Shown: positions 1 through 7,399, counted from the first letter of the stretch. The stretch is 40,824 nucleotides of DNA from Candidatus Halobeggiatoa sp. HSG11 (GCA_030378105.1 JAUCGL010000023.1:1-40824); one strand, 5' to 3'. Program-made: numbers and translations. The notes: generated from the letters alone by a model not told the origin.

Positions 1-99
1 GGGATTGTTTTGAGTTTAAGAACTTTAGTTCTCACTAATGGCAGATGGAAACAATTTTGGGATAAAATCAATCAATATGGTTTACCTTTAATTGCTTAA
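1..99 (+). CDS. C-terminal end of an unrecognised protein (5' end outside window)
   Basis: Frame 1 is open from the first base to a TAA at 97-99 and encodes 32 residues ending ...WDKINQYGLPLIA. The composition looks protein-like (several Trp, Leu and Lys), but I do not recognise the family from so short a tail. The next coding-like stretches are fragments of unrelated genes, so this may also be a remnant. Confidence 0.35.
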   Translation, partial: GIVLSLRTLVLTNGRWKQFWDKINQYGLPLIA

Positions 100-110
100 A
101 TTTATACATT

Positions 111-308
111 AAATGGAGGTCATACTCACTTGGTAGTGATATTGTCGGTGAAGTATTAGCTGATAAAGATGGTGGTATTATAGATATTTTTGCAGATGAG
201 ATAACATTAGATGGCTATGGGAGTTATTCATATATTTCTTCTAGTTCTCGTGGAATTGGACATGGGGGAAATATCAATTTATCTGCTAGAAAATTAGATT
301 CATATTGA
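111..308 (+). pseudogene. Fragment of a filamentous-haemagglutinin-like beta-helix adhesin
   Basis: The frame ending at TGA 306-308 reads GSDIVGEVLADKDGGIIDIF, followed by a stretch ending GHGGNINLSARKL. The alternation of GG-x-I-x-I and GG-x-I-x-L-x-A strands is typical of the right-handed beta-helix of two-partner-secretion exoproteins of the haemagglutinin type. There is no in-frame ATG, signal peptide or TPS domain, and stops lie just upstream, so this is a broken piece. It butts against an aceF fragment at about 300. Family assignment rests on repeat style only. Confidence 0.5.
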
Positions 309-444
309 TGGTGAATTTATGCCTTGTTTGATGTTGCCGTTGTCACTGTCTTATGATCATCGGGTGATTGATGGTGCTGATGGTGCAAGGTTTACTCAGT
401 ATTTGCGATTTATTTTGGAGGATGTGAGGAGGTTGTTGTTGTAG
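301..444 (+). pseudogene. aceF: 3' end of a dihydrolipoamide acyltransferase (E2) gene, aceF type
   Basis: The frame encodes [20 protein letters not shown], then [11 protein letters not shown] and a tail ending in RRLLL before TAG at 442-444. The [13 protein letters not shown] signature is the catalytic His motif of the E2 acyltransferase domain of pyruvate and other 2-oxoacid dehydrogenase complexes, and the L-M-L-P-L-S-L-S-Y context is that of AceF. Only about the last 49 codons remain: the frame is closed upstream by TAG at 295-297, and the preceding DNA is adhesin-like. The lipoyl domains, the E1/E3-binding domain and most of the catalytic domain are absent, so this is a displaced gene end. 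Confidence 0.8.
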
Positions 445-495
445 TTATTATAGGTATGGTGGGCAACGGTTAAGTACTTATTATACCAAAATATT

Positions 496-573
496 TCCTA
501 GTTCCCAACATCCTCGTTTATCTCGTTCCCAACGTCTTCGTTGGGAATGTCTACCATACCGCTCTGCGGTATT
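496..573. repeat. Dispersed intergenic repeat (CCTCGTTGGGAA / ACCGCTCTGCGGTAT family)
   Basis: This contains two partial copies of the TTCCCAACgTCcTCGTTGGGAA palindrome followed by TACCATACCGCTCTGCGGTA. Related copies lie at 2267-2322, 2519-2563, 2969-3002 (fragment), 15830-15910 (diverged), and on the opposite strand at 18286-18343 and 20012-20070. The family is made of small palindromes with no coding capacity and always lies between genes. Confidence 0.8.
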
Positions 574-615
574 CATTTTGGTTTAAATCGTGGCAAAGCC
601 ACTTAAATTAAGTTC

Positions 616-703
616 GTAGAGTGTATAAGTGAAACGTCATACACCAATTGTAGAAGCATAATTATTTCAAATGGTACATGACGCTATCACTTATGTACCC
701 TAC
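616..703. mobile_element. MITE-like inverted-repeat element, 88 bp
   Basis: The left arm at 616-645 (GTAGAGTGTATAAGTGAAAC...) pairs with the right arm at 673-703, whose complement begins GTAGGGTACATAAGTGATAG. The arms are about 30 bp, near-identical and separated by 27 bp. There is no coding capacity. It lies immediately upstream of the point where cas2 homology begins, so its insertion may have removed or displaced the cas2 5' end. Similar GTAGGGTGC-type palindromes are common in repeat-rich bacteria such as cyanobacteria and large sulfur bacteria. Confidence 0.7.
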
Positions 704-739
704 AATTAGTCAAATATATGCAGCTTACGAGTTAAAATT

Positions 740-952
740 TTGTTGAGATATGGTAATCGGGTGCAATATTCGGTGTTTGAGGTTATGTTAAAATCTCAAA
801 ATGAGTTAAATGTTTTGCTTAATAAGTTGCGAAAAATTGCTGATGAAAACACTGATATTCGATTATATAAGTTGTGTGAAAATTGTCGTGAGGCTTCGTG
901 TGATTTAAATGGTGAGCGGATTGCTCGGATGCCGGCGGTGGTTATTGTTTAG
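740..952 (+). pseudogene. cas2: cas2, N-terminally truncated CRISPR adaptation protein
   Basis: The frame encodes LLRYGNRVQYSVFEVMLKSQ and continues through DIRLYKLCENC to PAVVIV. This matches the Cas2 core: Y-G-x-R-V-Q-Y-S-V-F-E, then D-x-I-R-x-Y-x-L-C-x-x-C, ending in a V-x-I-V strand. Cas2 is the non-catalytic partner of Cas1 in spacer integration. Full Cas2 is about 90-100 residues. Here the first ~20-25 residues, including the first beta-strand with the conserved Asp (usual Y-D-I/V), are missing; the only possible start is TTG, and a stop lies at 707-709. An inverted-repeat element sits at 616-703 just upstream. No cas1 or effector cas gene is in the window. The array lies 500 bp downstream on the same strand, the normal cas2-leader-array order. 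Confidence 0.85.
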
Positions 953-954
953 TT

Positions 955-1060
955 GTCAGAATCAGAATTCGCAGAATTAAAAAATTAACAGAATAAAACC
1001 CAAAATGGCTTAACAAACTATTCTGAAAATTCTATAATCCTGTTAATTCTGATTCAGAAA
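955..1060. repeat. Dispersed inverted repeat (TGTCAGAATCAGAATT...ATTCTGATTCAGA family)
   Basis: The start GTCAGAATCAGAATTCGCAG is roughly inverted at the end (CCTGTTAATTCTGATTCAGA). Family relatives are at 15769-15815 and 22874-22930. It lies between the cas2 remnant and the CRISPR leader promoter and has no coding capacity. Confidence 0.7.
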
Positions 1061-1067
1061 AAAATAT

Positions 1068-1096
1068 TTGACAAATTAAATTAAATTTATTATAAT
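1068..1096 (+). promoter_or_regulatory. Consensus sigma-70 promoter of the CRISPR leader
   Basis: A perfect TTGACA at 1068-1073 and a perfect TATAAT at 1091-1096 are separated by exactly 17 bp. Transcription would start near 1103 and run towards the array, whose first repeat begins at 1457. Because no other gene lies between, this is the likely pre-crRNA promoter, giving a leader transcript of about 350 nt. Confidence 0.75.
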
Positions 1097-1117
1097 TATT
1101 GCCTATGAATAACATCA

Positions 1118-1456
1118 GCCGATCAGGCATTATAATGATGTTCTTTAACAATTTGAATTTTATGAAGTTTATTGTAAGTTATTGATTTTAAAGGTATCGG
1201 AGTCAGCTATGGTAAAAAGTTGGTTAAAAGTAATAAATATCATATTTATGATTTAAATCAAAGCGTTACTTTACAAAGACTTATAAATAGTAAGGTGTTG
1301 TCGCTCCGAACATAATTAAATCAATTATTTATACTAAATTTAGTAATAAAAAAATGGTGAAAATAGCTATATTACCTTATTAAAAATGAGGTTATTAAGG
1401 GGTCGCTCCGATTTGCTTTTTAAGCCATTGATTTTAAAAGTGGGAAAATACCCGCT
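1118..1456 (+). promoter_or_regulatory. CRISPR leader with internal duplicated motifs
   Basis: This is the AT-rich non-coding stretch between the promoter and repeat 1. It starts with a 12-bp copy of the repeat core, GCCGATCAGGCA, at 1118-1129. It then has GTTCTTTAACAATTTG near 1140. GTCGCTCCGA appears twice (1300-1309 and 1402-1411), and ATTGATTTTAAAxGT twice (1181-1195 and 1427-1441), the second just before repeat 1. A small GTGGGAAAATACCCGC hairpin abuts the array. Such motifs may be integration or anchoring sites; that role is inferred. Confidence 0.6.
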
Positions 1457-2194
1457 CTTTCATGGAAGTTCGCCGATCAGGCAATTGAAACTCTGTGCGT
1501 TACATAAATCATAGTTACTCGATTCTTTCATGGAAGTTCGCCGATCAGGCAATTGAAACGTTGTATTAGGAACAATAATAAAAATACTCACTATTCTTTC
1601 ATGGAAGTTCGCCGATCAGGCAATTGAAACTAAGATTACAAAACTTCAAATACTTTAAATTCCAAAACTTTCATGGAAGTTCGCCGATCAGGCAATTGAA
1701 ACAAAACTGGAAATGTTATAGCCACTGTATAACCAATACTTTCATGGAAGTTCGCCGATCAGGCAATTGAAACTTTGTAGACATTCTATCTCCCAATCCA
1801 TAAACATCACCTTTCATGGAAGTTCGCCGATCAGGCAATTGAAACTGTTTCTGGACTGATGGTAAAGCTATATGTTTTGCTTTCATGGAAGTTCGCCGAT
1901 CAGGCAATTGAAACTTGTATAATATCGGAAGGTATACTAAACGCTATAACTTTCATGGAAGTTCGCCGATCAGGCAATTGAAACACTTTCCATTTCACTT
2001 CATAGTCGGGAAAATGGTCTTTCATGGAAGTTCGCCGATCAGGCAATTGAAACGATAATGTAGCACAAATGTATTACCAGAAAAAATCTTTCATGGAAGT
2101 TCGCCGATCAGGCAATTGAAACCTTATAATTATATCCTCCAACAATAAATCTAGCAATTTCCTTTCATGGAAGTTCGCCGATCAGGCAATTGAA
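1457..2194 (+). CRISPR. CRISPR array, 11 repeats of 35 bp and 10 spacers
   Basis: The repeat begins CTTTCATGGAAGTTCG and ends CAGGCAATTGAAAC. Repeat starts are 1457, 1525, 1596, 1668, 1739, 1811, 1880, 1950, 2019, 2088 and 2162. Ten repeats look identical. The last (2162-2194) matches until GCAATTGAA and then diverges, marking the leader-distal end. Spacers are all different and 33-39 bp long, a spread more like type III or some type I systems than the fixed 32 bp of I-E/I-F. The ATTGAAAC 3' end and the promoter on the left give transcription on the plus strand. No Cas effector is in the window; the only cas gene is the broken cas2. Subtype cannot be fixed from the repeat alone. Confidence 0.98.
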
Positions 2195-2207
2195 TATATA
2201 TAAGACC

Positions 2208-2240
2208 AGACCTGACAGGTTTTTAAAACCTGTCAGGTCT
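2208..2240 (+). terminator. Terminator-like palindrome at the end of the CRISPR array
   Basis: The stem AGACCTGACAGGTTTT pairs with AAAACCTGTCAGGTCT and is followed by TTTTG, the form of a rho-independent terminator. The palindrome also belongs to a dispersed family, with a half-size relative at 20083-20097. It is flanked by a 9-bp direct duplication, GCAATTGAA, at 2186-2194 (end of the last CRISPR repeat) and 2251-2259. Confidence 0.65.
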
Positions 2241-2266
2241 TTTTGTTTGAGCAATTGAACATCTTT

Positions 2267-2563
2267 CCCTAGTTCCCAACATCCTCGTTGGGAATTTCTA
2301 CTATACCGCTCTGTGGTATTCCTTTTCTCGTTCCAACGCACCAGCGTTGGAATGCAGGATACACCGCACTAGCGGTGCGAAGAAATTAGCATATTAATTT
2401 TCTAGATTCACTGTATAATCTTGTACATTAATTTGACCGTATATTTTTTATATATACGCACCGCCAGTGCGGTGTTTCTGCATTCCAACGCTGGTGCATT
2501 GGAACGAGGGAACGAGAGAACATCCTCGTTGGGAATTCCTACCATACTGCTCTGCGGTATTTC
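2267..2563. repeat. Composite intergenic repeat with ~52-bp inverted arms
   Basis: The arms at 2327-2379 (CTCGTTCCAACGCACCAGCG...) and 2457-2508 are near-perfect reverse complements, containing GCATTCCAACGCTGGTG and CACCGC-type sub-palindromes. They are flanked in direct orientation by two copies of the CCTCGTTGGGAA/CTCTGcGGTAT repeat (2267-2322 and 2519-2563). The whole block looks like several short repeats inserted beside one another. ORFs that cross it on both strands are translations of the palindromes. Confidence 0.75.
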
Positions 2564-2630
2564 TGTCTTTAGAACCGAGATAAATGAATATGAGCCAAAA
2601 ATTTCTAACAATAATTAGAAGGAAAATTTA

Positions 2631-2969
2631 ATGAAAAACAAAGAACAATTAATAAAAGACCTTGGAATCGATGTAAATTTTGTAAAACCTTGTTCTTCCA
2701 ATTGTTGCCATTATGGTGAAGGATGTGCATTAGGATATCCTATTTATGCAGAATTTAACGGATTTGGAAGTTTTGGTAGAATTTATGAAAATGATGTGGA
2801 TGATATTAAGATGATGTATTCAAAAGATTTTTATGAATATTGGAGATCAAAAAATCCAAATATTAACAAAAAGTATATTCCTTGCTTTCATATTGGTTGC
2901 TCGTGTGAACGATGCAATAAACTTGATGATATTCAATTTATGTCTCGATGGATGCGAGATAACCATTAA
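2631..2969 (+). CDS. Small Cys-rich hypothetical protein
   Basis: This encodes 112 residues from an ATG preceded by AGAAGGA at good spacing. I do not recognise the family. It is notably rich in Cys for a cytoplasmic protein: C-S-S-N-C-C and a further Cys near residues 21-32, and a C-terminal cluster C-F-H-I-G-C-S-C-E-R-C. The cluster could bind zinc or an iron-sulfur cluster, but no known motif is matched. There is no signal peptide or membrane segment. The gene is isolated between dispersed repeats and a convergent toxin-antitoxin pair. Confidence 0.65.
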   Translation: MKNKEQLIKDLGIDVNFVKPCSSNCCHYGEGCALGYPIYAEFNGFGSFGRIYENDVDDIKMMYSKDFYEYWRSKNPNINKKYIPCFHIGCSCERCNKLDDIQFMSRWMRDNH

Positions 2970-3002
2970 TTCCCTAGTTCTAACGTCCTCGTTAGTAGGA
3001 AA
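2969..3002. repeat. Fragment of the CCTCGTTGGGAA dispersed repeat
   Basis: TTCCCTAGTTCTAACGTCCT followed by CGTTAGTAGGAA is a degenerate copy of the family described at 496-573. It starts at the stop codon of the Cys-rich gene. Confidence 0.55.
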
Positions 3003-3050
3003 GGTATGGTGGGTAATGATAAGTTACCTACTATATTATATTATTTGATT

Positions 3051-3326
3051 TCACATTTTTTTAAGTAGTTGGGCATGTGTTCCCAACCTTGCCAAACGAA
3101 CATATTCTTCATCCAATGAATAAATAACGAGAACATCACCGCCAATATGAAATTCTCTGAAATCTGACCATTCACCACTTAATTTGTGATCTTTTGCTTC
3201 TTTGGGCAACTGTTCACCTTTTAGCAAACTAGCAATATAAACAAATAGTTTTGTGGCTTGCTGGTCAGTTAGTTTAAATTTTCTAGAATCTTTGATGAAT
3301 AGTTTATGTCTGTCAAGTTTTTTCAT
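3051..3326 (-). CDS. yafQ: YafQ-family (RelE superfamily) mRNA-interferase toxin
   Basis: This 91-residue protein matches the YafQ branch of type II toxins, which cleave mRNA on the ribosome. The C-terminal half K-D-H-K-L-S-G-E-W-S-D-F-R-E-F-H, then G-D-V-L-V-I-Y, then L-x-R-L-G-T-H-A-Q-L-L follows the family pattern. His47, His60, Asp64 and His84 sit where the catalytic residues of E. coli YafQ are (His50, His63, Asp67, His87), so it looks active. Its start overlaps the 3' end of the upstream antitoxin gene by 14 bp, implying translational coupling. Confidence 0.9.
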   Translation of the reverse strand: MKKLDRHKLFIKDSRKFKLTDQQATKLFVYIASLLKGEQLPKEAKDHKLSGEWSDFREFHIGGDVLVIYSLDEEYVRLARLGTHAQLLKKM

Positions 3327-3579
3327 TAAATCCCATTTCAGCTTTTAATTCATCTAATGAAACTTTTTTAGTATTTTTATTTTCCCGAATGTCATTAATT
3401 GCCTTTCTAGTTTCTTTATTTGGAAGATTGACTTTAAATGGTAATCCTTGTTGAGCAACAATCATACTGGTAAATATATTAACAGCTTCAGTAAAATTCA
3501 TTCCAAGTTCATCAAGTATTTCTTTGGCTTCTTCAAGTTTAACTGCATCAATGCGTAGACTTGTTTGTACTTTTTGCAT
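3313..3579 (-). CDS. dinJ: DinJ/RelB-family antitoxin
   Basis: This 88-residue protein is a DinJ/RelB antitoxin. It has an N-terminal ribbon-helix-helix DNA-binding segment (K-V-Q-T-S-L-R-I-D, then L-G-M-N-F-T-E-A-V-N-I-F) and a charged C-terminal region that would wrap the toxin. The ATG is preceded by AAGGAG. It is the first gene of a two-gene operon with yafQ. A perfect palindrome upstream (3611-3628) is the probable autoregulatory operator. Confidence 0.9.
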   Translation of the reverse strand: MQKVQTSLRIDAVKLEEAKEILDELGMNFTEAVNIFTSMIVAQQGLPFKVNLPNKETRKAINDIRENKNTKKVSLDELKAEMGFNEKT

Positions 3580-3610
3580 TTTATATTACTCCTTAAATAT
3601 TATATAATTA

Positions 3611-3628
3611 TATACAATTTGTTGTATA
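3611..3628. promoter_or_regulatory. Palindromic operator of the dinJ-yafQ operon
   Basis: TATACAA-TTTG-TTGTATA is a perfect 7-4-7 inverted repeat 32 bp upstream of the dinJ ATG. It overlaps TATAAT-like sequence on the minus strand. DinJ-YafQ complexes repress their own promoter through palindromes, so this is the natural candidate site; binding is inferred. Confidence 0.6.
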
Positions 3629-3989
3629 AATACAATTACATTCAATTTCATTACAAGTTTAAGAATTAAAATATTTTCCCAAAAAAAATCACAAAATATT
3701 ATCAACATTATACCCTTTTTATGAAAATAGGTTTAACTCATAAATCACTTAATTGGAGATTTTTGCTGACAGTACCCATATCTAGTTAAATAATTGATTT
3801 AATAAGAACTGCATTGATTTGTAGGGACTACCTAATATTTTAATATTCTGACAAGAAAATCCATTTACTTAAAGGATAAAGGAAATATTTAAAAGTTGCA
3901 TTAAGGTTTAAATAAAATTAAACTGATAAGAAAATGGACATAATTTTTATTCTTAAATACTTTTTAAACATAGCCTTAAACTTAACAAT
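3629..3989. other. AT-rich intergenic region between dinJ and the pyrE-mutL run
   Basis: No gene, known RNA or clear hairpin is visible. It should contain the promoter of the downstream plus-strand run, but no strong TTGACA/TATAAT pair stands out. Confidence 0.4.
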
Positions 3990-4331
3990 ATGACCACTAA
4001 TCGACAAGATTTTAATAACTGTACTGCTTCAGTGTTACAATTATTATATGAAAAATTTCCCAATGAAGTTGATGTTATGATAGAAGATTTAACTGAAGAT
4101 AAAGAGTTAAACGATAATTATTTTGCAACTATGCGTTTTTTACGTCGTGAAAATTTAATATACTATCAAGAACTGGATTTTAGTAACTTTAAAAGAACTG
4201 TATTGACAGCTAAAGGTTTAAGCATCCTAGATACAACTCCAGATGATATTGACATCAACTTAGCTCAACAGCTCATTAATTCAGATAAAATAGCTATTAT
4301 CGTTCAAAATATAATAAAATTAGCCACTTAA
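3990..4331 (+). CDS. Winged-helix-like hypothetical protein upstream of pyrE
   Basis: This 113-residue soluble protein is of unknown family. The segment with [15 protein letters not shown] followed by R-T-V-L-T-A-K-G-L reads like the recognition helix and wing of a winged helix domain, in which a short hydrophobic strand and L-T-x-K-G-L are common. It ends 4 bp before the pyrE ATG, so it is probably cotranscribed with pyrE-mutL. A regulatory role is a guess. Confidence 0.6.
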   Translation: MTTNRQDFNNCTASVLQLLYEKFPNEVDVMIEDLTEDKELNDNYFATMRFLRRENLIYYQELDFSNFKRTVLTAKGLSILDTTPDDIDINLAQQLINSDKIAIIVQNIIKLAT

Positions 4332-4335
4332 AACT

Positions 4336-4971
4336 ATGCAAACTTACCAACAAGATTTTTTGGAATTCGCTATCCAACAAAAAGTATTACGTTTTGGAGA
4401 TTTCACTTTGAAATCAGGCCGTATAAGTCCATATTTTTTTAATATTGGATTGTTTAATACCGGTTCTGCTCTTGCTCAACTTGGGCGTTTTTATGCTAAG
4501 GCCATCTGTGCCAATAATACTGATTTTGATATGTTATTTGGCCCTGCTTACAAAGGTATACCAATAGTTACCACAACCGCAATTGCATTATCCGAATATC
4601 ATCAAATGCACGTACCTTATTGTTTTAACCGCAAAGAGGCTAAAGATCATGGTGAAGGGGGGACAGTTGTCGGCAGTCATTTAAGTGGTAAAGTTCTATT
4701 AATTGATGATGTTATAAGTGCTGGAACTGCTATTCGGGAAGCTGTCGAAATAATTAAAGCTAATGGAGCTGAATTAGTTGGAATTGTGGTAGCTTTGAAC
4801 CGTCAAGAGCGTGGCAAGACCAAAATCTCTGCAATTCGAGAAATTGAACAAAATTATGGAATTAAAATAACTAGCATTGTTAATTTAGATGATTTGATGA
4901 GCTTTCTTGATCAATACGATCCCAAAATATTAGCAAAAGTTAAAGAATATCGGTTGCAGTATGGAGAATAA
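4336..4971 (+). CDS. pyrE: Orotate phosphoribosyltransferase
   Basis: PyrE converts orotate and PRPP to orotidine 5'-monophosphate in de novo pyrimidine synthesis. The 211 residues match the usual length of the gammaproteobacterial enzyme. It opens with [24 protein letters not shown], has the F-G-P-A-Y-K-G-I-P loop, and carries the PRPP-binding motif [13 protein letters not shown] with the acidic pair at Asp124-Asp125. The last codons overlap the mutL start by 11 bp, indicating cotranscription. Confidence 0.97.
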   Translation: MQTYQQDFLEFAIQQKVLRFGDFTLKSGRISPYFFNIGLFNTGSALAQLGRFYAKAICANNTDFDMLFGPAYKGIPIVTTTAIALSEYHQMHVPYCFNRKEAKDHGEGGTVVGSHLSGKVLLIDDVISAGTAIREAVEIIKANGAELVGIVVALNRQERGKTKISAIREIEQNYGIKITSIVNLDDLMSFLDQYDPKILAKVKEYRLQYGE

Positions 4972-6772
4972 TATCCCTTCTATTCAGCTACTTCCAACTT
5001 TAATAGCTAATCAAATTGCAGCTGGAGAAGTTGTTGAACGGCCAGCTTCGGTGGTTAAAGAGTTATTGGAGAATAGTTTAGATGCTAAAGCTGATTATAT
5101 TGAAATTGAGATTGAACAGGGTGGAATTGCGTTAATACGGGTACGAGACAATGGTTTTGGGATTCGTAACACTGAGCTATCTGTTGCTTTAAATCGTCAT
5201 TCCACCAGTAAAATAAGAGATTTAGATGATTTGGAACATATTAATAGCCTTGGTTTTCGTGGCGAAGCTTTGGCTAGTATCGCTTCCATTTCTCGACTGA
5301 TATTAAGCTCTCATTTTCACGATGAAGAAAGAGGTTATTGTATTCGTTTGCATAACATAAATACCTCTTTAACTCCAGAACCAGTGGCTCATCCAATAGG
5401 AACTACTGTAGAAATTCGGGATTTATTTTATAATGTTCCAGCTCGGCGAAAATTTTTACGTACAGATAAAACAGAATTTAATCATATAAATGAAACTGTT
5501 AAACGCTTATCATTAAGTCGCTTCGATGTTGGTTTTAAATTGACTCATAACCGCAAATCATTAATGACTTTGAAAGCTGCTTTGACTGAAGAGGAACAGT
5601 TACAAAGGGTTACCATGTTATGTGGTTCTGAATTTATTGAACATGTACTGAAAATTGATAGAGATTCAGGTGAAATAAAATTATCTGGTTGGATAACACA
5701 GCCAACTTATTCTCGCAGTCAACCGGATATGCAGTATTTTTTTGTGAATGGGCGAATTGTACGAGATAAATTGATAAGTCATGCTATACGTCAAGCTTAT
5801 GAAGATGTATTGTATTCAGGCCGTCATCCAAGTTATGTATTGTATTTAAAGATAAATCCCACTGAAATAGATGTCAATGTGCATCCGAACAAAAATGAAG
5901 TACGGTTTATCCAAACTGGTTTAGTCCATGGTTTTTTAGTGGCAACTTTGCAAGATTATTTAGCTACTACTTCTCCTATTAATCCAGATGATTCACAATC
6001 ACAAGATTTACCATCAGAAGCATATCCAGAACCTTATTTTAATAAGCATCCTAATTTTTCCTCAATTCATCCTTCGCCATCTACTAGCCAAATTCATGAA
6101 ACCACTCAATTTTATCAGGCTTTAAAACCTGATTTATCTGGTAATGAATTTGATAATAAGATGGAAACAACTCAAGATGTTGAACCAATTCCGCCTTTAG
6201 GTTATGCTCTGGCTCAATTGCATGGGATTTATATTTTGGCTGAAAATGCTACTGGCTTGGTATTGGTTGATATGCACGCTGCTCATGAACGAATAACTTA
6301 TGAAAAGTTGAAAACTGCTTGGCAGTTGCAGGAGGCAAATGGACAAACTTTGTTAATTCCAATAACAATGACAGTTAGTGAAACGGAGGCAGAACAGGCA
6401 GAGCAGTATTTGGAATTGTTTGAACAGTTGGGTTTTGAAATAAGTCGAGCTGGCCCAGAAGCATTAACTGTGCGTCAGGTCCCAACTTTGTTGATTGATT
6501 CGGATATAGTGAAATTAGTTGGTGATGTGTTGGCGGATTTATCACAGTTCGGAACCAGTTCTCGACTGCAAGAGCATGAATTGGAAATTTTGGCTACTTC
6601 GGCTTGTCATAATTCAGTGCGAGCCAATCGTCATTTGACTGTTAGTGAAATGAATGGTTTGTTGCGAGATATGGAAGTGACTGAACGTAGTAATCAATGT
6701 AATCATGGTCGCCCAACTTGGGTTCAACTGAATTTGAAAGAGTTGGATAATTTGTTTTTGCGTGGTAGGTAA
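4961..6772 (+). CDS. mutL: DNA mismatch repair protein MutL (endonuclease type)
   Basis: MutL couples MutS mismatch recognition to strand removal. The 603 residues begin with a GHKL ATPase domain: Glu34 and Asn38 in [16 protein letters not shown] at 63-68, and G-F-R-G-E-A-L at 98-104. A variable linker spans about 335-415. The C-terminal dimerisation domain has [12 protein letters not shown] starting at Asp437, which fits the nuclease motif D-x-H-A-x2-E-x4-E, plus A-C-H-N-S-V-R at 548 and C-N-H-G-R-P at 580, the other metal-site motifs. It should therefore nick DNA itself, as in bacteria without MutH. It sits between pyrE (overlapping) and an HD-domain gene 7 bp downstream. Confidence 0.97.
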   Translation: MENNIPSIQLLPTLIANQIAAGEVVERPASVVKELLENSLDAKADYIEIEIEQGGIALIRVRDNGFGIRNTELSVALNRHSTSKIRDLDDLEHINSLGFRGEALASIASISRLILSSHFHDEERGYCIRLHNINTSLTPEPVAHPIGTTVEIRDLFYNVPARRKFLRTDKTEFNHINETVKRLSLSRFDVGFKLTHNRKSLMTLKAALTEEEQLQRVTMLCGSEFIEHVLKIDRDSGEIKLSGWITQPTYSRSQPDMQYFFVNGRIVRDKLISHAIRQAYEDVLYSGRHPSYVLYLKINPTEIDVNVHPNKNEVRFIQTGLVHGFLVATLQDYLATTSPINPDDSQSQDLPSEAYPEPYFNKHPNFSSIHPSPSTSQIHETTQFYQALKPDLSGNEFDNKMETTQDVEPIPPLGYALAQLHGIYILAENATGLVLVDMHAAHERITYEKLKTAWQLQEANGQTLLIPITMTVSETEAEQAEQYLELFEQLGFEISRAGPEALTVRQVPTLLIDSDIVKLVGDVLADLSQFGTSSRLQEHELEILATSACHNSVRANRHLTVSEMNGLLRDMEVTERSNQCNHGRPTWVQLNLKELDNLFLRGR

Positions 6773-6779
6773 GGGGCTA

Positions 6780-7310
6780 ATGAAACAATCAGAAATAAAT
6801 TTTAAAAAACTCTGGAAAATTGTAACTAAAAATAAAGTAAGAATCAATTCACATATTCATGGTCCAGAACATTGGGCGAGAGTGGAACGAAATGGATTGT
6901 ATATATGTGAAAAAAATGGTGCGGATAAAGAAATTATTAAACTATTTGCTCTGTTTCACGATAGTATGAGGTTAAATGATGGTCGTGATATTGAACATGG
7001 ATTACGAGGAGCTGAATATGCAAAATCATTGTTAAACAAAGAGTACGAGTTGGCAGAAGATAAATTTGAATTGTTATATTATGCTTGTCAATATCATTCA
7101 ATACGTAGACCAACTGAGGATAAGACTATTGGTACATGTTGGGATGCTGATAGGTTAGACTTAAGAAGAGTTGGTATTAAGCCCGATGAAAAATATTTAT
7201 ATTCTGATGCTGCTAAAATTGTTGCTAGAGAACAGAAATGGAATGAATTAAATACATTTAAGGTAACTTTTCCCTTAACTTCCTTCTTTAAAAAATGGTG
7301 GAACTTATAG
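6780..7310 (+). CDS. HD-domain protein, probable phosphohydrolase
   Basis: I place the start at ATG 6780 (176 residues) because AAGGGG lies just upstream; an earlier GTG at 6762 would overlap mutL. The HD-type metal ligands are visible: His in H-I-H-G-P-E-H-W, the His-Asp pair in F-A-L-F-H-D-S-M-R, and an Asp in C-W-D-A-D-R-L-D-L. Such proteins act as metal-dependent phosphohydrolases, often on nucleotides; the substrate is unknown. It follows mutL by 7 bp and is likely the last gene of that run. Confidence 0.8.
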   Translation: MKQSEINFKKLWKIVTKNKVRINSHIHGPEHWARVERNGLYICEKNGADKEIIKLFALFHDSMRLNDGRDIEHGLRGAEYAKSLLNKEYELAEDKFELLYYACQYHSIRRPTEDKTIGTCWDADRLDLRRVGIKPDEKYLYSDAAKIVAREQKWNELNTFKVTFPLTSFFKKWWNL

Positions 7311-7399
7311 CACCGTAAGGTGGTAACGTATTTTTGTTGCTTGTAGTACATCATCAAGAGTTTTATGATAAGCATTGTTAATATTTCACCAACTCAGTT

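Noticed and set aside
1716-1907. 63-codon minus-strand frame with repeated P-D-R-R-T-S-M-K
   Set aside because: It is the translation of CRISPR repeats; the peptide repeat has the array period.
2408-2618. Two overlapping 65-67 codon frames on opposite strands
   Set aside because: Both run through the palindromic dispersed repeats and owe their length to the inverted symmetry; no ribosome-binding site or family similarity.
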